Assembly (NCBI GenBank): GCA_023426865.1
Contig: JAEZBT010000024.1
Coordinates: forward strand, 1 to 47,060
Direction: 5' to 3'
Source: Actinomycetes bacterium
Lineage (GTDB): Bacteria; Actinomycetota; Actinomycetes; Actinomycetales; Cellulomonadaceae
DNA length: 47,060 nt
Shown: positions 15,348 to 24,595 of the stretch, piece after piece
How positions within the stretch are numbered: position 1 is the stretch's first letter
Layout of the letters: every line of letters starts with the position of its first letter
Made by a program: the position numbers and the translations under genes
The notes under the pieces: model-generated
What the model was told of the DNA's origin: nothing
The model's database searches: none
The model's input: only the letters and a program-made list of their open reading frames with translations

Positions 15348-15407
15348 TAACCCCCCCTCAATCAGGCCTAGTTATCCGCCGGTCTGAAGGGCGGCGACAC
15401 CTAAGCT
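15348..15407 (+). promoter_or_regulatory. AACC-N17-GGTT family promoter of the pilus operon
   Basis: TAACC at 15348, AGTT (one mismatch) at 15370, TAAGCT -10 at 15402, spacing 24 + 30. A start near 15414 gives a leader of about 43 nt to the first pil gene. Confidence 0.7.
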
Positions 15408-15456
15408 GACTCCGCCCAATTCCGGGTTCTCAGCCCGGTGGATCATGGAGAAAGCG

Positions 15457-15978
15457 ATGAATCGAAAGCTCGCGCCGCTGGTGGTTGCACTGCTGGGCAC
15501 CATCACCGGTACGGCCTCCGCGCAGCCCGGCTTGCGCCCGATGGACCCGGGCGCCCTCGGTTTGGGCGGCGCAGCTGCGAAGGCCGAACCGGCACCTGCT
15601 GCCGCGCCTGGCGCAGCCGCCAGGCAGGGGCCGATGAAGCCCCTGAAGCCAATCGACCTGACCACAAGTGTCCATTCGCTCGGCGCGTCCTCCGCCCAGA
15701 CCTCGGGGCTTTCCAGCGCCCTTCAGCCCGGCCAGAACCTCTCGGAAGCGCTCGAGCGCTATGTCCGTGAGCGCGGGTGGTCGCTGCGCTGGAACATCGG
15801 CGAGGACTACGTCCTTGACGCATCTCTCCCGATCCCGTCGACCGACCTGATCGAGAGCGTTACCTGGGTGGTGAACACCTACCAGTCGCAGGGCGGAATG
15901 CTCGGTGTTGTCCCGCGCTTCGCGCGCAGCAACCGGGTCGTCGTGATCGAAAAGATGGACGTGCGGGATAACCACTGA
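15457..15978 (+). CDS. pilL: PilL/TcpQ-like pilus protein
   Basis: 173 aa from ATG 15457, chosen over ATG 15445 because GGAG lies 7 bases upstream. Signal peptide (MNRKLAPLVVALLGTITGTASA), an Ala/Pro-rich linker, then a C-terminal TcpQ-type domain: LSEALERYVRERGWSLRW, YVLDASLPIPSTDLIESV, VVNTYQSQGGMLGVV. In IncI plasmids and the toxin-coregulated pilus this domain cooperates with the secretin in the periplasm. Here PilL is short and lacks the long N-terminal part of R64 PilL. The stop overlaps the next start (TGATG). First gene of the pil operon. Confidence 0.75.
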   Translation: MNRKLAPLVVALLGTITGTASAQPGLRPMDPGALGLGGAAAKAEPAPAAAPGAAARQGPMKPLKPIDLTTSVHSLGASSAQTSGLSSALQPGQNLSEALERYVRERGWSLRWNIGEDYVLDASLPIPSTDLIESVTWVVNTYQSQGGMLGVVPRFARSNRVVVIEKMDVRDNH

Positions 15979-17654
15979 TGACCCATACCAACGGCAAGAT
16001 TGCGCTGGCCCTCGCGGCCGTCGTCTGTATCGCAGGTTGCTCCTCGATGCGTGAAGTGCGCACCGAAGCAGAGCAGGCCCATCAGTCCGCTACGAATGCC
16101 GCCCAGTCCTTGATGGACAGGCGCGTGGCATCGGTAGGCCAGCCTGTGCGCGGGCCGGTGGTCACCGACATCCCCTTCGTCAACGTCAAGCCGATCCCGA
16201 AGGCCCCTTCGCTGCCGGTCACCTTCAACCGTGTCGTTACCTTCGCCGAGCCGGTGGGCCTGCCCATGGACGCGCTGGCCCAGCGTCTGAGCGAAGTCAT
16301 CGGAATGCGAGTGACTTATCAGCACGACTTGGTACGTGCCGGTGGTGAGGATCAGACGGCGGGCGCGCAGGCCGCGCCGGCATTCCCCAACCTTCCGTCC
16401 CTTCCGGGCAGCGCCAGCGCCACTACCCGTCCAGGCCGGGACATGAGTGTGGCCGTCAACTACCCATCCGGCTCAGTGACCGGTCTTCTGGACGCTGTGG
16501 CCACCAGCGCGAAGGCTTCGTGGGAGTACGACGATCAGTCGAACACCGTCCACTTCTACAAGTTCAAGACCGAGCTCTTCCGGATCGCCATGGTGCAGGG
16601 CGCGGCGAAAAGCAGCACCCAGATGGGTGGCAAAAGCAGCTCGTCCTCTTCGGGTGGCTCCGGTGGCGAGACGCTTGAAACCGCCCAGGCGGAAGCGACC
16701 TTCGCCACGAGCGCCTCGCTGTGGGACGGGATCGAGGATGGCGTGAAGAAGCTGCTTTCCCCTGAGGGCGTGTTCTCCATCAGCGAGGTCGGCGGAACGA
16801 TCCTGGTCCGCGACGTGCCGCAGCGCATGCAGCTGGTCGAGAAGTTCATCAACGACACCAACGCCGCACTGAGCCGGCAGGTGGACGTAGCCGTCACCGT
16901 GTACCGGGTGATGGCCCGCAAGAGCGACATCCGCAGCGTCAACTGGGATCTCCTGTTCCAGAGCCTGATCGACACCTCCGCTTACGACGTTCAGTGGCTC
17001 ACCCCGCGCGCCGACACGGCGTCGGATGGCCTGGCCTCCCTGATTATCGGGACGAAGGAGACCGACCAGAACGGCGTGCCTCACCGCTATGGCGGAACAC
17101 AGGCCTTCCTCGACTCGCTCAGTCGGTTTGGCGACACCTCAGTGGTCACGAATACGTCGGTTGTCACGGTCAACAACCACCCGGCACCGGTGAAGGTCGT
17201 GCGCCGCCACACCTACCTGGCGGAGGTTACCCCGACCTTCGTTGGTACCAGTGGCAGCGCGGTGGCTGGTGGCGCCGCACTGACCCCGGGCACCGTGGAA
17301 ACGGGCCTGAACCTGTTCCTCCTGCCGCACGTGCAGGACGACGGCAAGCGTCTGCTGCTCAACGTCATGGTCAGCCTGAGCACCTTGGAGCAGATGGACA
17401 CATACACCTCTGCGGGCTCGTCCATCCAGCAGCCGCAGGTGGCGAGCCGAGAGTTCCAGCAGATGGCATGGCTCAACTCGGGCGAGACCCTGGTGCTGGC
17501 TGGCTTCGAGCAGGTCGATGCCGGACTCGACTCGAGTGGCCAGGTCGATCGCAAGGTCTGGTGGCTAGGCGGCCGTCGTGACGCCACCAAGGAAAAGGAA
17601 ATGGTCGTGGTCGCTATCCGGCCGGTCGTTACCGCCGCACGCAGCCGCATCTAA
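15978..17654 (+). CDS. pilN: PilN-type secretin lipoprotein
   Basis: 558 aa. The lipoprotein signal with lipobox LAAVVCIAGC places it in the outer membrane. N-terminal periplasmic domains (VTFNRVVTFAEPVGLPMDAL, ATRPGRDMSVAVNYPSGSV) lead to the secretin core. The conserved C-terminal secretin pieces are LNLFLLPHVQDDGKRLLLNV, QPQVASREFQQMAWLNSGET and LVLAGFEQVD. A Ser/Gly-rich insert (SSSSSGGSGGE) precedes the N3-like domain. It forms the gated channel through which the thin pilus exits. It matches the order and size of R64 pilN. Confidence 0.9.
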   Translation: MTHTNGKIALALAAVVCIAGCSSMREVRTEAEQAHQSATNAAQSLMDRRVASVGQPVRGPVVTDIPFVNVKPIPKAPSLPVTFNRVVTFAEPVGLPMDALAQRLSEVIGMRVTYQHDLVRAGGEDQTAGAQAAPAFPNLPSLPGSASATTRPGRDMSVAVNYPSGSVTGLLDAVATSAKASWEYDDQSNTVHFYKFKTELFRIAMVQGAAKSSTQMGGKSSSSSSGGSGGETLETAQAEATFATSASLWDGIEDGVKKLLSPEGVFSISEVGGTILVRDVPQRMQLVEKFINDTNAALSRQVDVAVTVYRVMARKSDIRSVNWDLLFQSLIDTSAYDVQWLTPRADTASDGLASLIIGTKETDQNGVPHRYGGTQAFLDSLSRFGDTSVVTNTSVVTVNNHPAPVKVVRRHTYLAEVTPTFVGTSGSAVAGGAALTPGTVETGLNLFLLPHVQDDGKRLLLNVMVSLSTLEQMDTYTSAGSSIQQPQVASREFQQMAWLNSGETLVLAGFEQVDAGLDSSGQVDRKVWWLGGRRDATKEKEMVVVAIRPVVTAARSRI

Positions 17655-17663
17655 GGAGCCCCT

Positions 17664-18482
17664 GTGAAGTTCAAGACTCTGATCCTCACTGCAACGATCG
17701 TCGGATTCGCCGCTGCCGGCGCCGCGGCCACTGCAAACGACGACCTGCTCGGGACGGTCTCCTTGAAGGAAGGGGAAGAGAAGCCCGCGTCGGCAAAGTC
17801 CCCGGTGCCGGCGATGGCCAGCAGGGGTATCGTACCGACCGTAGCCAATGGCGGCGGTGGTCCTGCTCCTGCCTCAAAGAGCGTGCCGGTTGACAAGCTG
17901 GCGGTCACGGCAGAGAGGAAGCCGGCACCGGCACAGGCGCCGACCGCGGCCGCGCCCCCGCCACAGCGCCCGGCGCCTTCCGCGGCCGTGGAACACGCAG
18001 CTGACCTCGCGCCTGTTGCTCCGGAGCTCCAGATCGAGGAGCCGGTTGCCGTACCCGATCCACCGCTTCCGCAGCCGACCCGCACGGTCAAGCCGGTGCG
18101 ACTCAGCCCGAGCGAGGTGGCTTACCAGGCCCAAGAAGCGCGCAGCCTGCGCGAGATCCGGATCCTGCGCATGCAGGCTGAGGCCATGGAACTGCGCCGG
18201 AAGATCCAGGAGCAGTCCGCGGTCGACCAGCCGGCCCTGCCGCCCGTCGAAGTGGGCCCGCTGGCGTCCGTCCTGGACTTGCCGGAAGAGCCGCCGGTTC
18301 GCCTGATCTCGGTCTGGGGCACTGCCGGCGACCTGAAGGCGGACGTGCTGTCCAACGGCATGCGCATCTCGGTGAAACCGGGCGACCCCCTGCCGGAAGG
18401 CTGGAGCGTGGCGGAAGTGACTCGAGGATCGATCGTGGTCCGTCGCGGCGGCAAGCAGACCGTCGTCAAGATCGGAGGCTGA
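17664..18482 (+). CDS. pilP: PilP-type pilus assembly protein
   Basis: 272 aa from GTG 17664, with AAGGAG 11 bases upstream. Signal peptide (KFKTLILTATIVGFAAAGAAA), then a long Pro/Ala-rich linker (residues about 40-140), a coiled-coil-like helix (AQEARSLREIRILRMQ) and a C-terminal beta domain (VRLISVWGTAGDLKADVLSN, GWSVAEVTRGSIVVRRGGK). The C-terminal domain is typical of PilP/GspC-like periplasmic connectors that bind the secretin. Gene order pilN-pilP-pilO differs from R64 (pilN-pilO-pilP), a small but clear rearrangement. Confidence 0.75.
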   Translation: MKFKTLILTATIVGFAAAGAAATANDDLLGTVSLKEGEEKPASAKSPVPAMASRGIVPTVANGGGGPAPASKSVPVDKLAVTAERKPAPAQAPTAAAPPPQRPAPSAAVEHAADLAPVAPELQIEEPVAVPDPPLPQPTRTVKPVRLSPSEVAYQAQEARSLREIRILRMQAEAMELRRKIQEQSAVDQPALPPVEVGPLASVLDLPEEPPVRLISVWGTAGDLKADVLSNGMRISVKPGDPLPEGWSVAEVTRGSIVVRRGGKQTVVKIGG

Positions 18483-18485
18483 TCA

Positions 18486-19757
18486 GTGCGCGTAGCCAAG
18501 ATCGGCAAGCGCCAGTTTGCCTTCGACCTCCTCTGGAACGACGCCTACGGCGACGACGCTGCAGAGGCGGCGCGTAAGGCCCTGGGCGAGGACGCCAGCG
18601 GCTACTACACCGTCGTCAGCGGCGAGGGTGAGGTGGCCGAGGTCCTTGGCTGCGCCCAAGGCAAGGTCAAGGGCAGGGTGTACAGCTATGCAGAGGCGCT
18701 GGCCGGCCTTGACCGGGACGGCATCTACTGCGCATCCGTGGACGAGCAGCGCTGCTGGTATGCGGTCATACAGCAGGGCATCGTCATGCCCGGCACCGAC
18801 CGCACCATCGGTAAGAGCGAATTCGTCAGTCTCTACACGCAGACCCTGCGCCGCACGTTCAAGGTTCCAGTGTTCTGCACCGACGAAACACTCATCGGGC
18901 AGGACGTGTATCCGTTCCGACTCGAGGAGGCGGTGGCATCCTCCAAGGTCAAGCCGCTGAAGGTCGTGGGCGCTGGTGCCGCCGGAAACAATGTGGTTGG
19001 CGGGATCGTCCTCGCAGCGGCGGTTGTCGGCATCGCCTATGGCGGCTGGTACACCATTCTCCGCAACCCCCATGGAGACATCGATCAGGCGGCGCTCGAC
19101 GCCCAGGCACGCGAGCTCTACATCGCCGCGGCAAAGTCCGAGATGGACCAAGTCCCGACTGACGCGAACTGGGTCTCGGAGGCATACCACCGCGCGAGCC
19201 TGACCTTCGACTCAACGCTGGCCGGATGGGTGCTGGACGGGGTGACCTGCGAACCGGTCGCCTGCACCGCCACGTACTCATTGCCTGAGGGGCAGCTGAC
19301 GTATGCGGTTACACCGGTCCTCGAGCGCTACGGCCACGAGCGTGTCCAGATGCTCGAGGATGGCCGTAGCTTCAATGTCAACCTGGAGCTGGACCGGCCG
19401 GACCAGTCCATGGCCACGGATTTCGACGTGCTGCAGCCGAAGCCGCCCAGGAGCCGCGCTGCCGACACTCTCGGCCTGCTGAACCTGTCGTTCGACCAGG
19501 TGAACGTCGACCAGAAAGCAACGACCGAAGTGATCGGGAGTCGTCTCGGCGCTCCGGGCGACATGCCCGAGATCATCAGGGAGACCGTCATTACGAGCCA
19601 CGACACGCAGCTTGAGCCGGTTCGTCTTCGCACTCTTTCGGCCTACATGAGCCGCGTGGAGTTCGTGGCGACGAAGCTCGCTTTCAGCAGCGGCAGCGGG
19701 GCGCTCGCCCCAGCATGGTCGGTGGAGTGGGTCCGCTTCCATGGAGGTGAGCAGTGA
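18486..19757 (+). CDS. pilO: PilO2-type pilus inner-membrane protein
   Basis: 423 aa from GTG 18486, three bases after pilP. The N-terminal cytoplasmic half resembles the actin-like/GspL-type region of type IVb PilO2 (FAFDLLWNDAY, RVYSYAEALAGLDRDGIYC, FVSLYTQTLRRTF). A single membrane helix lies at about residues 176-194 (NVVGGIVLAAAVVGIAYGGW), followed by a periplasmic region with two cysteines in CEPVACTATYS. It links the ATPase PilQ to the periplasmic PilP and secretin in the assembly platform. Its stop overlaps the start of pilQ. Confidence 0.78.
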   Translation: MRVAKIGKRQFAFDLLWNDAYGDDAAEAARKALGEDASGYYTVVSGEGEVAEVLGCAQGKVKGRVYSYAEALAGLDRDGIYCASVDEQRCWYAVIQQGIVMPGTDRTIGKSEFVSLYTQTLRRTFKVPVFCTDETLIGQDVYPFRLEEAVASSKVKPLKVVGAGAAGNNVVGGIVLAAAVVGIAYGGWYTILRNPHGDIDQAALDAQARELYIAAAKSEMDQVPTDANWVSEAYHRASLTFDSTLAGWVLDGVTCEPVACTATYSLPEGQLTYAVTPVLERYGHERVQMLEDGRSFNVNLELDRPDQSMATDFDVLQPKPPRSRAADTLGLLNLSFDQVNVDQKATTEVIGSRLGAPGDMPEIIRETVITSHDTQLEPVRLRTLSAYMSRVEFVATKLAFSSGSGALAPAWSVEWVRFHGGEQ

Positions 19758-21568
19758 TGAATGCTGCACGCTCCGACAGCAGCGCGCTCGTCAGCTTCAG
19801 TCCCGTGGTCCGGGCTCTCGTAGAGCTGGAGGTGGTCACCGATGCTGAGGTGGACGATGCCATCGACGCATCCGTCGAAAGCGGCAGGGAAGTGGAGGAG
19901 GAGCTCCAACGCAATGGCCGCGTAAGCCGCAACGATCTCATCCACGCGATGCTGCACGCCGGCCACACCATCCGAGCCGAGCGCGCAGACCACCTGCCCG
20001 AGTGGGATCAGATTCTCAACGACGCTGGCGGCGCGCTGGCGCGCGGCGGTGTCCGCGACCCTGACATGGCCATCCTGGCCTTGGAATCTGACCGCGTACG
20101 GCGCTGCTACATCGTCTTCAACGACAAGGTGAAGCAAGAGAAGGCGCAGGCGGCGGTGACCAAGGCCTCCGGCAACGGCTATCAGGTCTGCGGTGTCATC
20201 TTGGCCACGCGCCCGCTCATCGACTCAATCTACGTCGAGTGGGACGCCAGACAGGCCAGCCCGGGAGAGGGCCTCGTCGCTGAGTCTGACTTGCAGCGCG
20301 AATTCGAGGAGCTGGCGAGCGCGGCCTACAACATGCGTGCTTCCGACGTGCATATCACCTGCACGCCCCGGAAGGGCTTCATCAAGCTGCGCATTGATGG
20401 GGAGCTGCAGCATTACAAGGACATGACCGAGGAGCACACCAGGAATCTGGCCTCGGTCATCTACAACACCCTTACGGAGCGCGGCTCAACCCGAGACGGT
20501 TTCAACCCCGACAAGGTGCAGGACGCCGTCATCGAGCGCCAGCTCCCCGAGGGCCTGGTGCGCTTTCGCTACTCCGGCCTGCCGATCGCACCGAGTGGCT
20601 TCGACATCACTTTGCGCATCATCCCTGTGGGCGTCTCCAGCCGTAGGAAGGAGCTGCGCGAGCTGGGTTACGAGCCGGAACAGTGCGAGCAGATCGAGCG
20701 CATCTTCTCCTACTCCGAGGGAATCATCCTCATCGCCGGCACGACCGGCTCCGGCAAGTCGACCACCATGTCGACCATGCTCAGCAAGATGGCTGCCGAA
20801 CGGCCGGGCCACAAGATCCGCACCGTCGAGGAGCCTGTCGAGTACAAGATCGAGGGCGCATATCAGACGGGCGTAACCCGTTCCGACGATGGCAAGAACA
20901 ACTTCCTGGACACGCTTCGCCAGCTCATGCGTAGCGACCCGGATGTGATCGGCGTGGGCGAGATCCGTGACCAGAACACGGCCGAGCTCGCAATCCAGGC
21001 TGCGCGGTCTGGCCATCTCTGCATTTCCACCATTCATGCGCAGGGCGCGCCGATCTGTTACGACCGCCTTGTCGGAATGGGCGTGCCCCGCGGCGACCTT
21101 GCGTCGGTCGGTCTGATCGTCGGGCTCATCTACCAAAAGCTCCTGCCGGTGCTGTGCGATCGGTGCCGGCTCGACGTCGGAGCTTATCGCAGGATCAAGG
21201 GTTCCGAGGCCCAGGGCATCCTGGGCCGCTTGCAAAAGGTCATCGGCGCCGACCTCCGCGGAATCTACTTTCGGAACGAAGAAGGCTGCCCGAACTGCAA
21301 GCAGCGCGGAATCGTTGGCCAAACGGTATGCGCGGAAATCCTGCGCCCGTCGCCGGCAATGATGCCTGCGGTCGCGGCTGGCGACTCCAACAGCTTGTGG
21401 CAGCAGTGGCGCGCCACAAGGGACGCGTCCGATCCCAACAAGGTCACCGGGAAGACCGCCTTTGAGCACGCGCTACTGAAGATGCGCCGCGGTGCTGTTT
21501 GCCCGGTTTCCATTGAGTCGAAGTTCCGCTTTATCGATGAAGCAGCCTACGGGGAGGGCGGGGCATGA
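19757..21568 (+). CDS. pilQ: PilQ, GspE-family pilus extension ATPase
   Basis: 603 aa from ATG 19757, with GGAGGTGA 6 bases upstream (GTG 19754 is possible). Domains in order: N1-like helical domain (VVTDAEVDDAIDASVESGRE), N2 (ASDVHITCTPRKGFIKLRID) and motor. Motor motifs: Walker A GTTGSGKST (about residue 328), Asp box TVEEPVEYKI, Walker B DPDVIGVGEIRD and His box STIHAQGA. A tetracysteine zinc motif (LCDRC ... GCPNC) is retained. It powers pilin polymerisation at the inner membrane. Highest-confidence gene of the pil cluster. Confidence 0.95.
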   Translation: MNAARSDSSALVSFSPVVRALVELEVVTDAEVDDAIDASVESGREVEEELQRNGRVSRNDLIHAMLHAGHTIRAERADHLPEWDQILNDAGGALARGGVRDPDMAILALESDRVRRCYIVFNDKVKQEKAQAAVTKASGNGYQVCGVILATRPLIDSIYVEWDARQASPGEGLVAESDLQREFEELASAAYNMRASDVHITCTPRKGFIKLRIDGELQHYKDMTEEHTRNLASVIYNTLTERGSTRDGFNPDKVQDAVIERQLPEGLVRFRYSGLPIAPSGFDITLRIIPVGVSSRRKELRELGYEPEQCEQIERIFSYSEGIILIAGTTGSGKSTTMSTMLSKMAAERPGHKIRTVEEPVEYKIEGAYQTGVTRSDDGKNNFLDTLRQLMRSDPDVIGVGEIRDQNTAELAIQAARSGHLCISTIHAQGAPICYDRLVGMGVPRGDLASVGLIVGLIYQKLLPVLCDRCRLDVGAYRRIKGSEAQGILGRLQKVIGADLRGIYFRNEEGCPNCKQRGIVGQTVCAEILRPSPAMMPAVAAGDSNSLWQQWRATRDASDPNKVTGKTAFEHALLKMRRGAVCPVSIESKFRFIDEAAYGEGGA

Positions 21569-22662
21569 TCCCAGTGGAAACGGCGTTCTGGTTCGTCGAG
21601 CCCTTGATCAGGGCGTTCAAGCGTCCCGGCTTCAAGGCAGCGAGGCGGGAGGCCTTTTACCTGGACATGGCCGCCTTCCTCGAGGCTGGCATCGCGCCGT
21701 ACGCGGCAATGGAGCGCATGCGAGATGTGGCAAAGCCTCGGCGGCGCATGCGATCGATCTACCGGCTGCTGCGGGACGTGCTCCAGAGGATGACACACGG
21801 CGCGAGCCTCGCGGCCGCGTTGAAGCCATTCATTCCGGCAGAGGAGTTCGTCTTGTTGCTCGCTGGCGAGAGGGGTGGCCGAACTGTCCAGGCGCTGACC
21901 GAACTTGCGAGCCTGCTCGAGCGACGCCGGATCATGGGCAGTGCACTGCGGTCTCACCTCATCCCGTCAGGCGTGATGCTGCTCATCCTGATCGGGATCA
22001 TGGTCTACATCCTGAAAGTGGTGCTCAGTGATGCGCGGGGCATGGTGCCCCCTGAGATTATGCAGAAGCTGATGATCGCCCCGTACTACTTCGCAGCGGG
22101 TGACTGGTTCCTTCAGGCAATCCCATATCTGGCCGCATGCGCAATCGCATTCGCCATGGCCGTTAGCGTGTCGCTACCGCGATGGAAGCCTGACAGAGCT
22201 CGCAAGTGGCTGGACCACCACCTGCCGCCGTACAGCATGTACACGCGCATCCAGTCGAGCTACTTCCTGACGACGGCTGCAGCAATGATGGAGGCCGGTG
22301 TTCCCTTCACCCAGGCGGTGCAGGACATCAAGAAGAACTCGAACCCGTGGGTTAAGGCCCATGCGACACGAATGCTCGTGCGCATTGCATCGGGTCGGGG
22401 CGAGTCAGAGGCCATGCAGACCGGTCTTTTGCCGTGGGACGTCGAGGATCGACTGGCGATCTACAAGATGCTCGACGACCTCAAATCAATCATGCAGCGC
22501 ATGGCCAAGGACTCGATGGAGATCCTGCTGAAGCGCGTGACCCTGCTTGGCGCAACAGTGCGCAACGTGGTGATGGTGCTGCTGGCAGCTTTCATCCTCG
22601 CCACCGTCGGATCGATCGGCGAGATAGCCATGTCTGCACAGAGCAGCGCTGGAGCGTCCTAA
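21565..22662 (+). CDS. pilR: PilR, GspF-family inner-membrane platform protein
   Basis: 365 aa from ATG 21565, overlapping pilQ by ATGA. It has the two repeated cytoplasmic GspF domains (FYLDMAAFLEAGIAPYAAME, YFLTTAAAMMEAGVPFTQAV) and three membrane helices: about 132-152 (SGVMLLILIGIMVYILKVVL), 190-207 (IPYLAACAIAFAMAVSVSL) and 330-352 (NVVMVLLAAFILATVGSIG). It anchors the ATPase to the pilus base. Same position as in R64. Confidence 0.92.
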   Translation: MIPVETAFWFVEPLIRAFKRPGFKAARREAFYLDMAAFLEAGIAPYAAMERMRDVAKPRRRMRSIYRLLRDVLQRMTHGASLAAALKPFIPAEEFVLLLAGERGGRTVQALTELASLLERRRIMGSALRSHLIPSGVMLLILIGIMVYILKVVLSDARGMVPPEIMQKLMIAPYYFAAGDWFLQAIPYLAACAIAFAMAVSVSLPRWKPDRARKWLDHHLPPYSMYTRIQSSYFLTTAAAMMEAGVPFTQAVQDIKKNSNPWVKAHATRMLVRIASGRGESEAMQTGLLPWDVEDRLAIYKMLDDLKSIMQRMAKDSMEILLKRVTLLGATVRNVVMVLLAAFILATVGSIGEIAMSAQSSAGAS

Positions 22663-22719
22663 GGAACCCCGGGCCGGGTAGGCCAAACGTAAGCAAACCC
22701 ACAGTAAAGGAAGGATCAC

Positions 22720-23280
22720 ATGAAGAGCTACAACATCAAGAGCAAGAAGAAGCAGCAGGGCTTCACCCTTATCGAAATGGCAATCGTCCTGGTGCTGGCC
22801 GCGGCCGTGGTGTACGGCATCTTCGCGGCGATGAAGGTGGTCGGCACGCGTACGACCAACAACCAGGAAGTGAAGAACGCAACCATGATCGCGGCCGACC
22901 TGAAGACGAAGTTCGGTGGGCAGCTGAGCTATTCCGGCCTCAACAACGCGACCGCCATTCAGATCAACGCGATCCCGAAGGGCATGATCCAGGGCGCCAA
23001 CATCATTACCGGTTGGGGCACCACGCTGGCCATCACCGCATCGAACGTCAACGGCACGGCAAACGATGGCTTTGCCCTGACCTACGACGTACCGGCAGAC
23101 AGCTGCTCGGACTTCATCTCCGCGGTCGAAGGCGCCTTCACCAAGATCACGATCGGTACCAACGTGGTCAAGAACACGCGCAGTGGTGACTCCACGCTCA
23201 CCGTGGCTGACCTGGCTCGCTGCTCTGCAACCGCCACCGGCAACGCCGGTGTGGCTGTGATCCTGGAAGCCAGCCGCTAA
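22720..23280 (+). CDS. pilS: PilS, type IVb major prepilin
   Basis: 186 aa from ATG 22720, with AAGGAAGG 8 bases upstream. The basic leader MKSYNIKSKKKQQG is followed by FTLIEMAIVLVLAAAVVYG. Cleavage after Gly14 would give an N-terminal Phe with Glu at +5, the prepilin hallmark. The C-terminal domain carries two cysteines (SCSDFISAVEGAF, LARCSATATG) that probably form the pilin disulfide loop. No prepilin peptidase gene is in the window, so processing must come from elsewhere on the plasmid or from the host. Confidence 0.92.
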   Translation: MKSYNIKSKKKQQGFTLIEMAIVLVLAAAVVYGIFAAMKVVGTRTTNNQEVKNATMIAADLKTKFGGQLSYSGLNNATAIQINAIPKGMIQGANIITGWGTTLAITASNVNGTANDGFALTYDVPADSCSDFISAVEGAFTKITIGTNVVKNTRSGDSTLTVADLARCSATATGNAGVAVILEASR

Positions 23281-23302
23281 CCGGCGGTCGGGGAGAACGC
23301 GA

Positions 23303-24478
23303 ATGAAACGAGCACGCGCCACAGTATCTGGACGCCGCCTGCAGGGGGGCTACATGCTGCTCGGCGCGCTGCTAGCGCTCGTCGTTTTCGCCTCGATCAT
23401 GGCGGTGGGTATTCAGTGGGCAAACCGCCATATGCTCGAGCAGCAGGCAGCCGCCGATGGAGCGGCGCTGGGGCAGTTTGCCGTCGGCCTACGTGGGTTT
23501 GCCGCCGCCGCCCAGGCGAACCCCGGGATCATCCCGGGGTCTGCCCGGGTCGGCGTCAACTGGCTCAAGCCGCCGTCCTGCGGCGGCTTAGCCACCAATC
23601 CGGCCGAGGGCTACGTTCCCTGCTCGTTCACTGGTGGGCGATACGGCGCCAACTACCGCACCACGTTTACCTATACCGGTGCGACAGGTCAGCTAGAGGC
23701 CAGGACCACGTACGACATCAGCGCCGCGGGCTATGACCGTCCAAGCGCCGGCAGGGTTGCCAGCCTGGTTGTCCGAGCGGCACTTTCCCAGCAGTCCAAC
23801 CCGAACAATGGCGTGTTCTTCATGGCCTACGCCAATGCGCCGAGCAATCTGGCTGCGGCTCCGACTCCGTCCGACCCAGTCTTCTACAACCCAGGCACAA
23901 ACGAGGGACGGGTAACTGCTGTAGTCACGAACGCCCCATCGAATGACATCTTTCTCCGCACTGACGGCACAAACCGGATGCTGGCCAATCTCAACATGGG
24001 TGGGCATAGCATCGGCAATGCGAGGGATGCACGCTTTCAGGGCAGGGTGCAGATCGACCAGGGCATGACCGTAACCAACGGTACGGCTGACTTCCGCCAG
24101 GGCGTGGTCACCACCGACGTCTCCCTGACCTCTATCCAGCGAGCGGCATCGCAGGGCATCTACGACGCCGAGGTCAAGCACGGCGCCGCTAGCTACACGA
24201 TCGCAAAGCCGAACTGCGCTCAAGCGGGCAACCGTCCTGCGATCTACGCGGCAATCCAGAGCACCGGTACGGTCAACCATGCCGGCTACCAGGCGGACGC
24301 GATGTACGAGAGCCGGGTGGACGTGATCGACAACGGCTCTAACTGGACAGTCCGCCCGGTCGTGCGTGGGACCCGCTTCGATGTCACCGCGGACGCGACC
24401 AACATCTACTTCAGCCGCAACCTGGTGGAGGTCAATCCTCAGGACATGCGCATCCTCGTGATGACTCGCTGCAAGTAA
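23303..24478 (+). CDS. pilV: PilV-type minor pilin / tip adhesin
   Basis: 391 aa from ATG 23303. A short basic leader and hydrophobic stem (GGYMLLGALLALVVFASIMA) begin the protein, as in PilV. The body matches the shufflon-protein constant region: NNGVFFMAYANAPSNLAA, then MLANLNMGGHSIGNARDARF, a motif also found in phage-tail-like adhesins. In R64, alternative C-termini produced by shufflon recombination determine recipient recognition. Here the gene runs to a single C-terminus (AGYQADAMYESRV, DMRILVMTRCK) with no inverted gene segments, repeats or recombinase seen. So the tip is probably fixed. Confidence 0.88.
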   Translation: MKRARATVSGRRLQGGYMLLGALLALVVFASIMAVGIQWANRHMLEQQAAADGAALGQFAVGLRGFAAAAQANPGIIPGSARVGVNWLKPPSCGGLATNPAEGYVPCSFTGGRYGANYRTTFTYTGATGQLEARTTYDISAAGYDRPSAGRVASLVVRAALSQQSNPNNGVFFMAYANAPSNLAAAPTPSDPVFYNPGTNEGRVTAVVTNAPSNDIFLRTDGTNRMLANLNMGGHSIGNARDARFQGRVQIDQGMTVTNGTADFRQGVVTTDVSLTSIQRAASQGIYDAEVKHGAASYTIAKPNCAQAGNRPAIYAAIQSTGTVNHAGYQADAMYESRVDVIDNGSNWTVRPVVRGTRFDVTADATNIYFSRNLVEVNPQDMRILVMTRCK

Positions 24479-24480
24479 GA

Positions 24481-24490
24481 CCCCCCCCCC
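24481..24490 (+). repeat. Ten-cytosine homopolymer after pilV
   Basis: Run of ten C starting 2 bp after the pilV stop codon and 15 bp before the next promoter operator. Such a tract is prone to slippage or to sequencing error. Confidence 0.8.
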
Positions 24491-24505
24491 ACGGTCCGCC
24501 GTAGG

Positions 24506-24565
24506 TAACCCCGCCGGAATTGCATCTGGTTGGCGGCCTGCGCGGGCGCCCGGGCAGCCTATCGT
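24506..24565 (+). promoter_or_regulatory. AACC-N17-GGTT family promoter
   Basis: TAACC at 24506, exact GGTT at 24528, TATCGT -10 at 24560 (24 + 30). A start near 24572 precedes the ATG of the lytic transglycosylase by about 24 nt. Confidence 0.75.
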
Positions 24566-24595
24566 TTCCCTACCGAAGCACCCCCAGCCGAAGCC

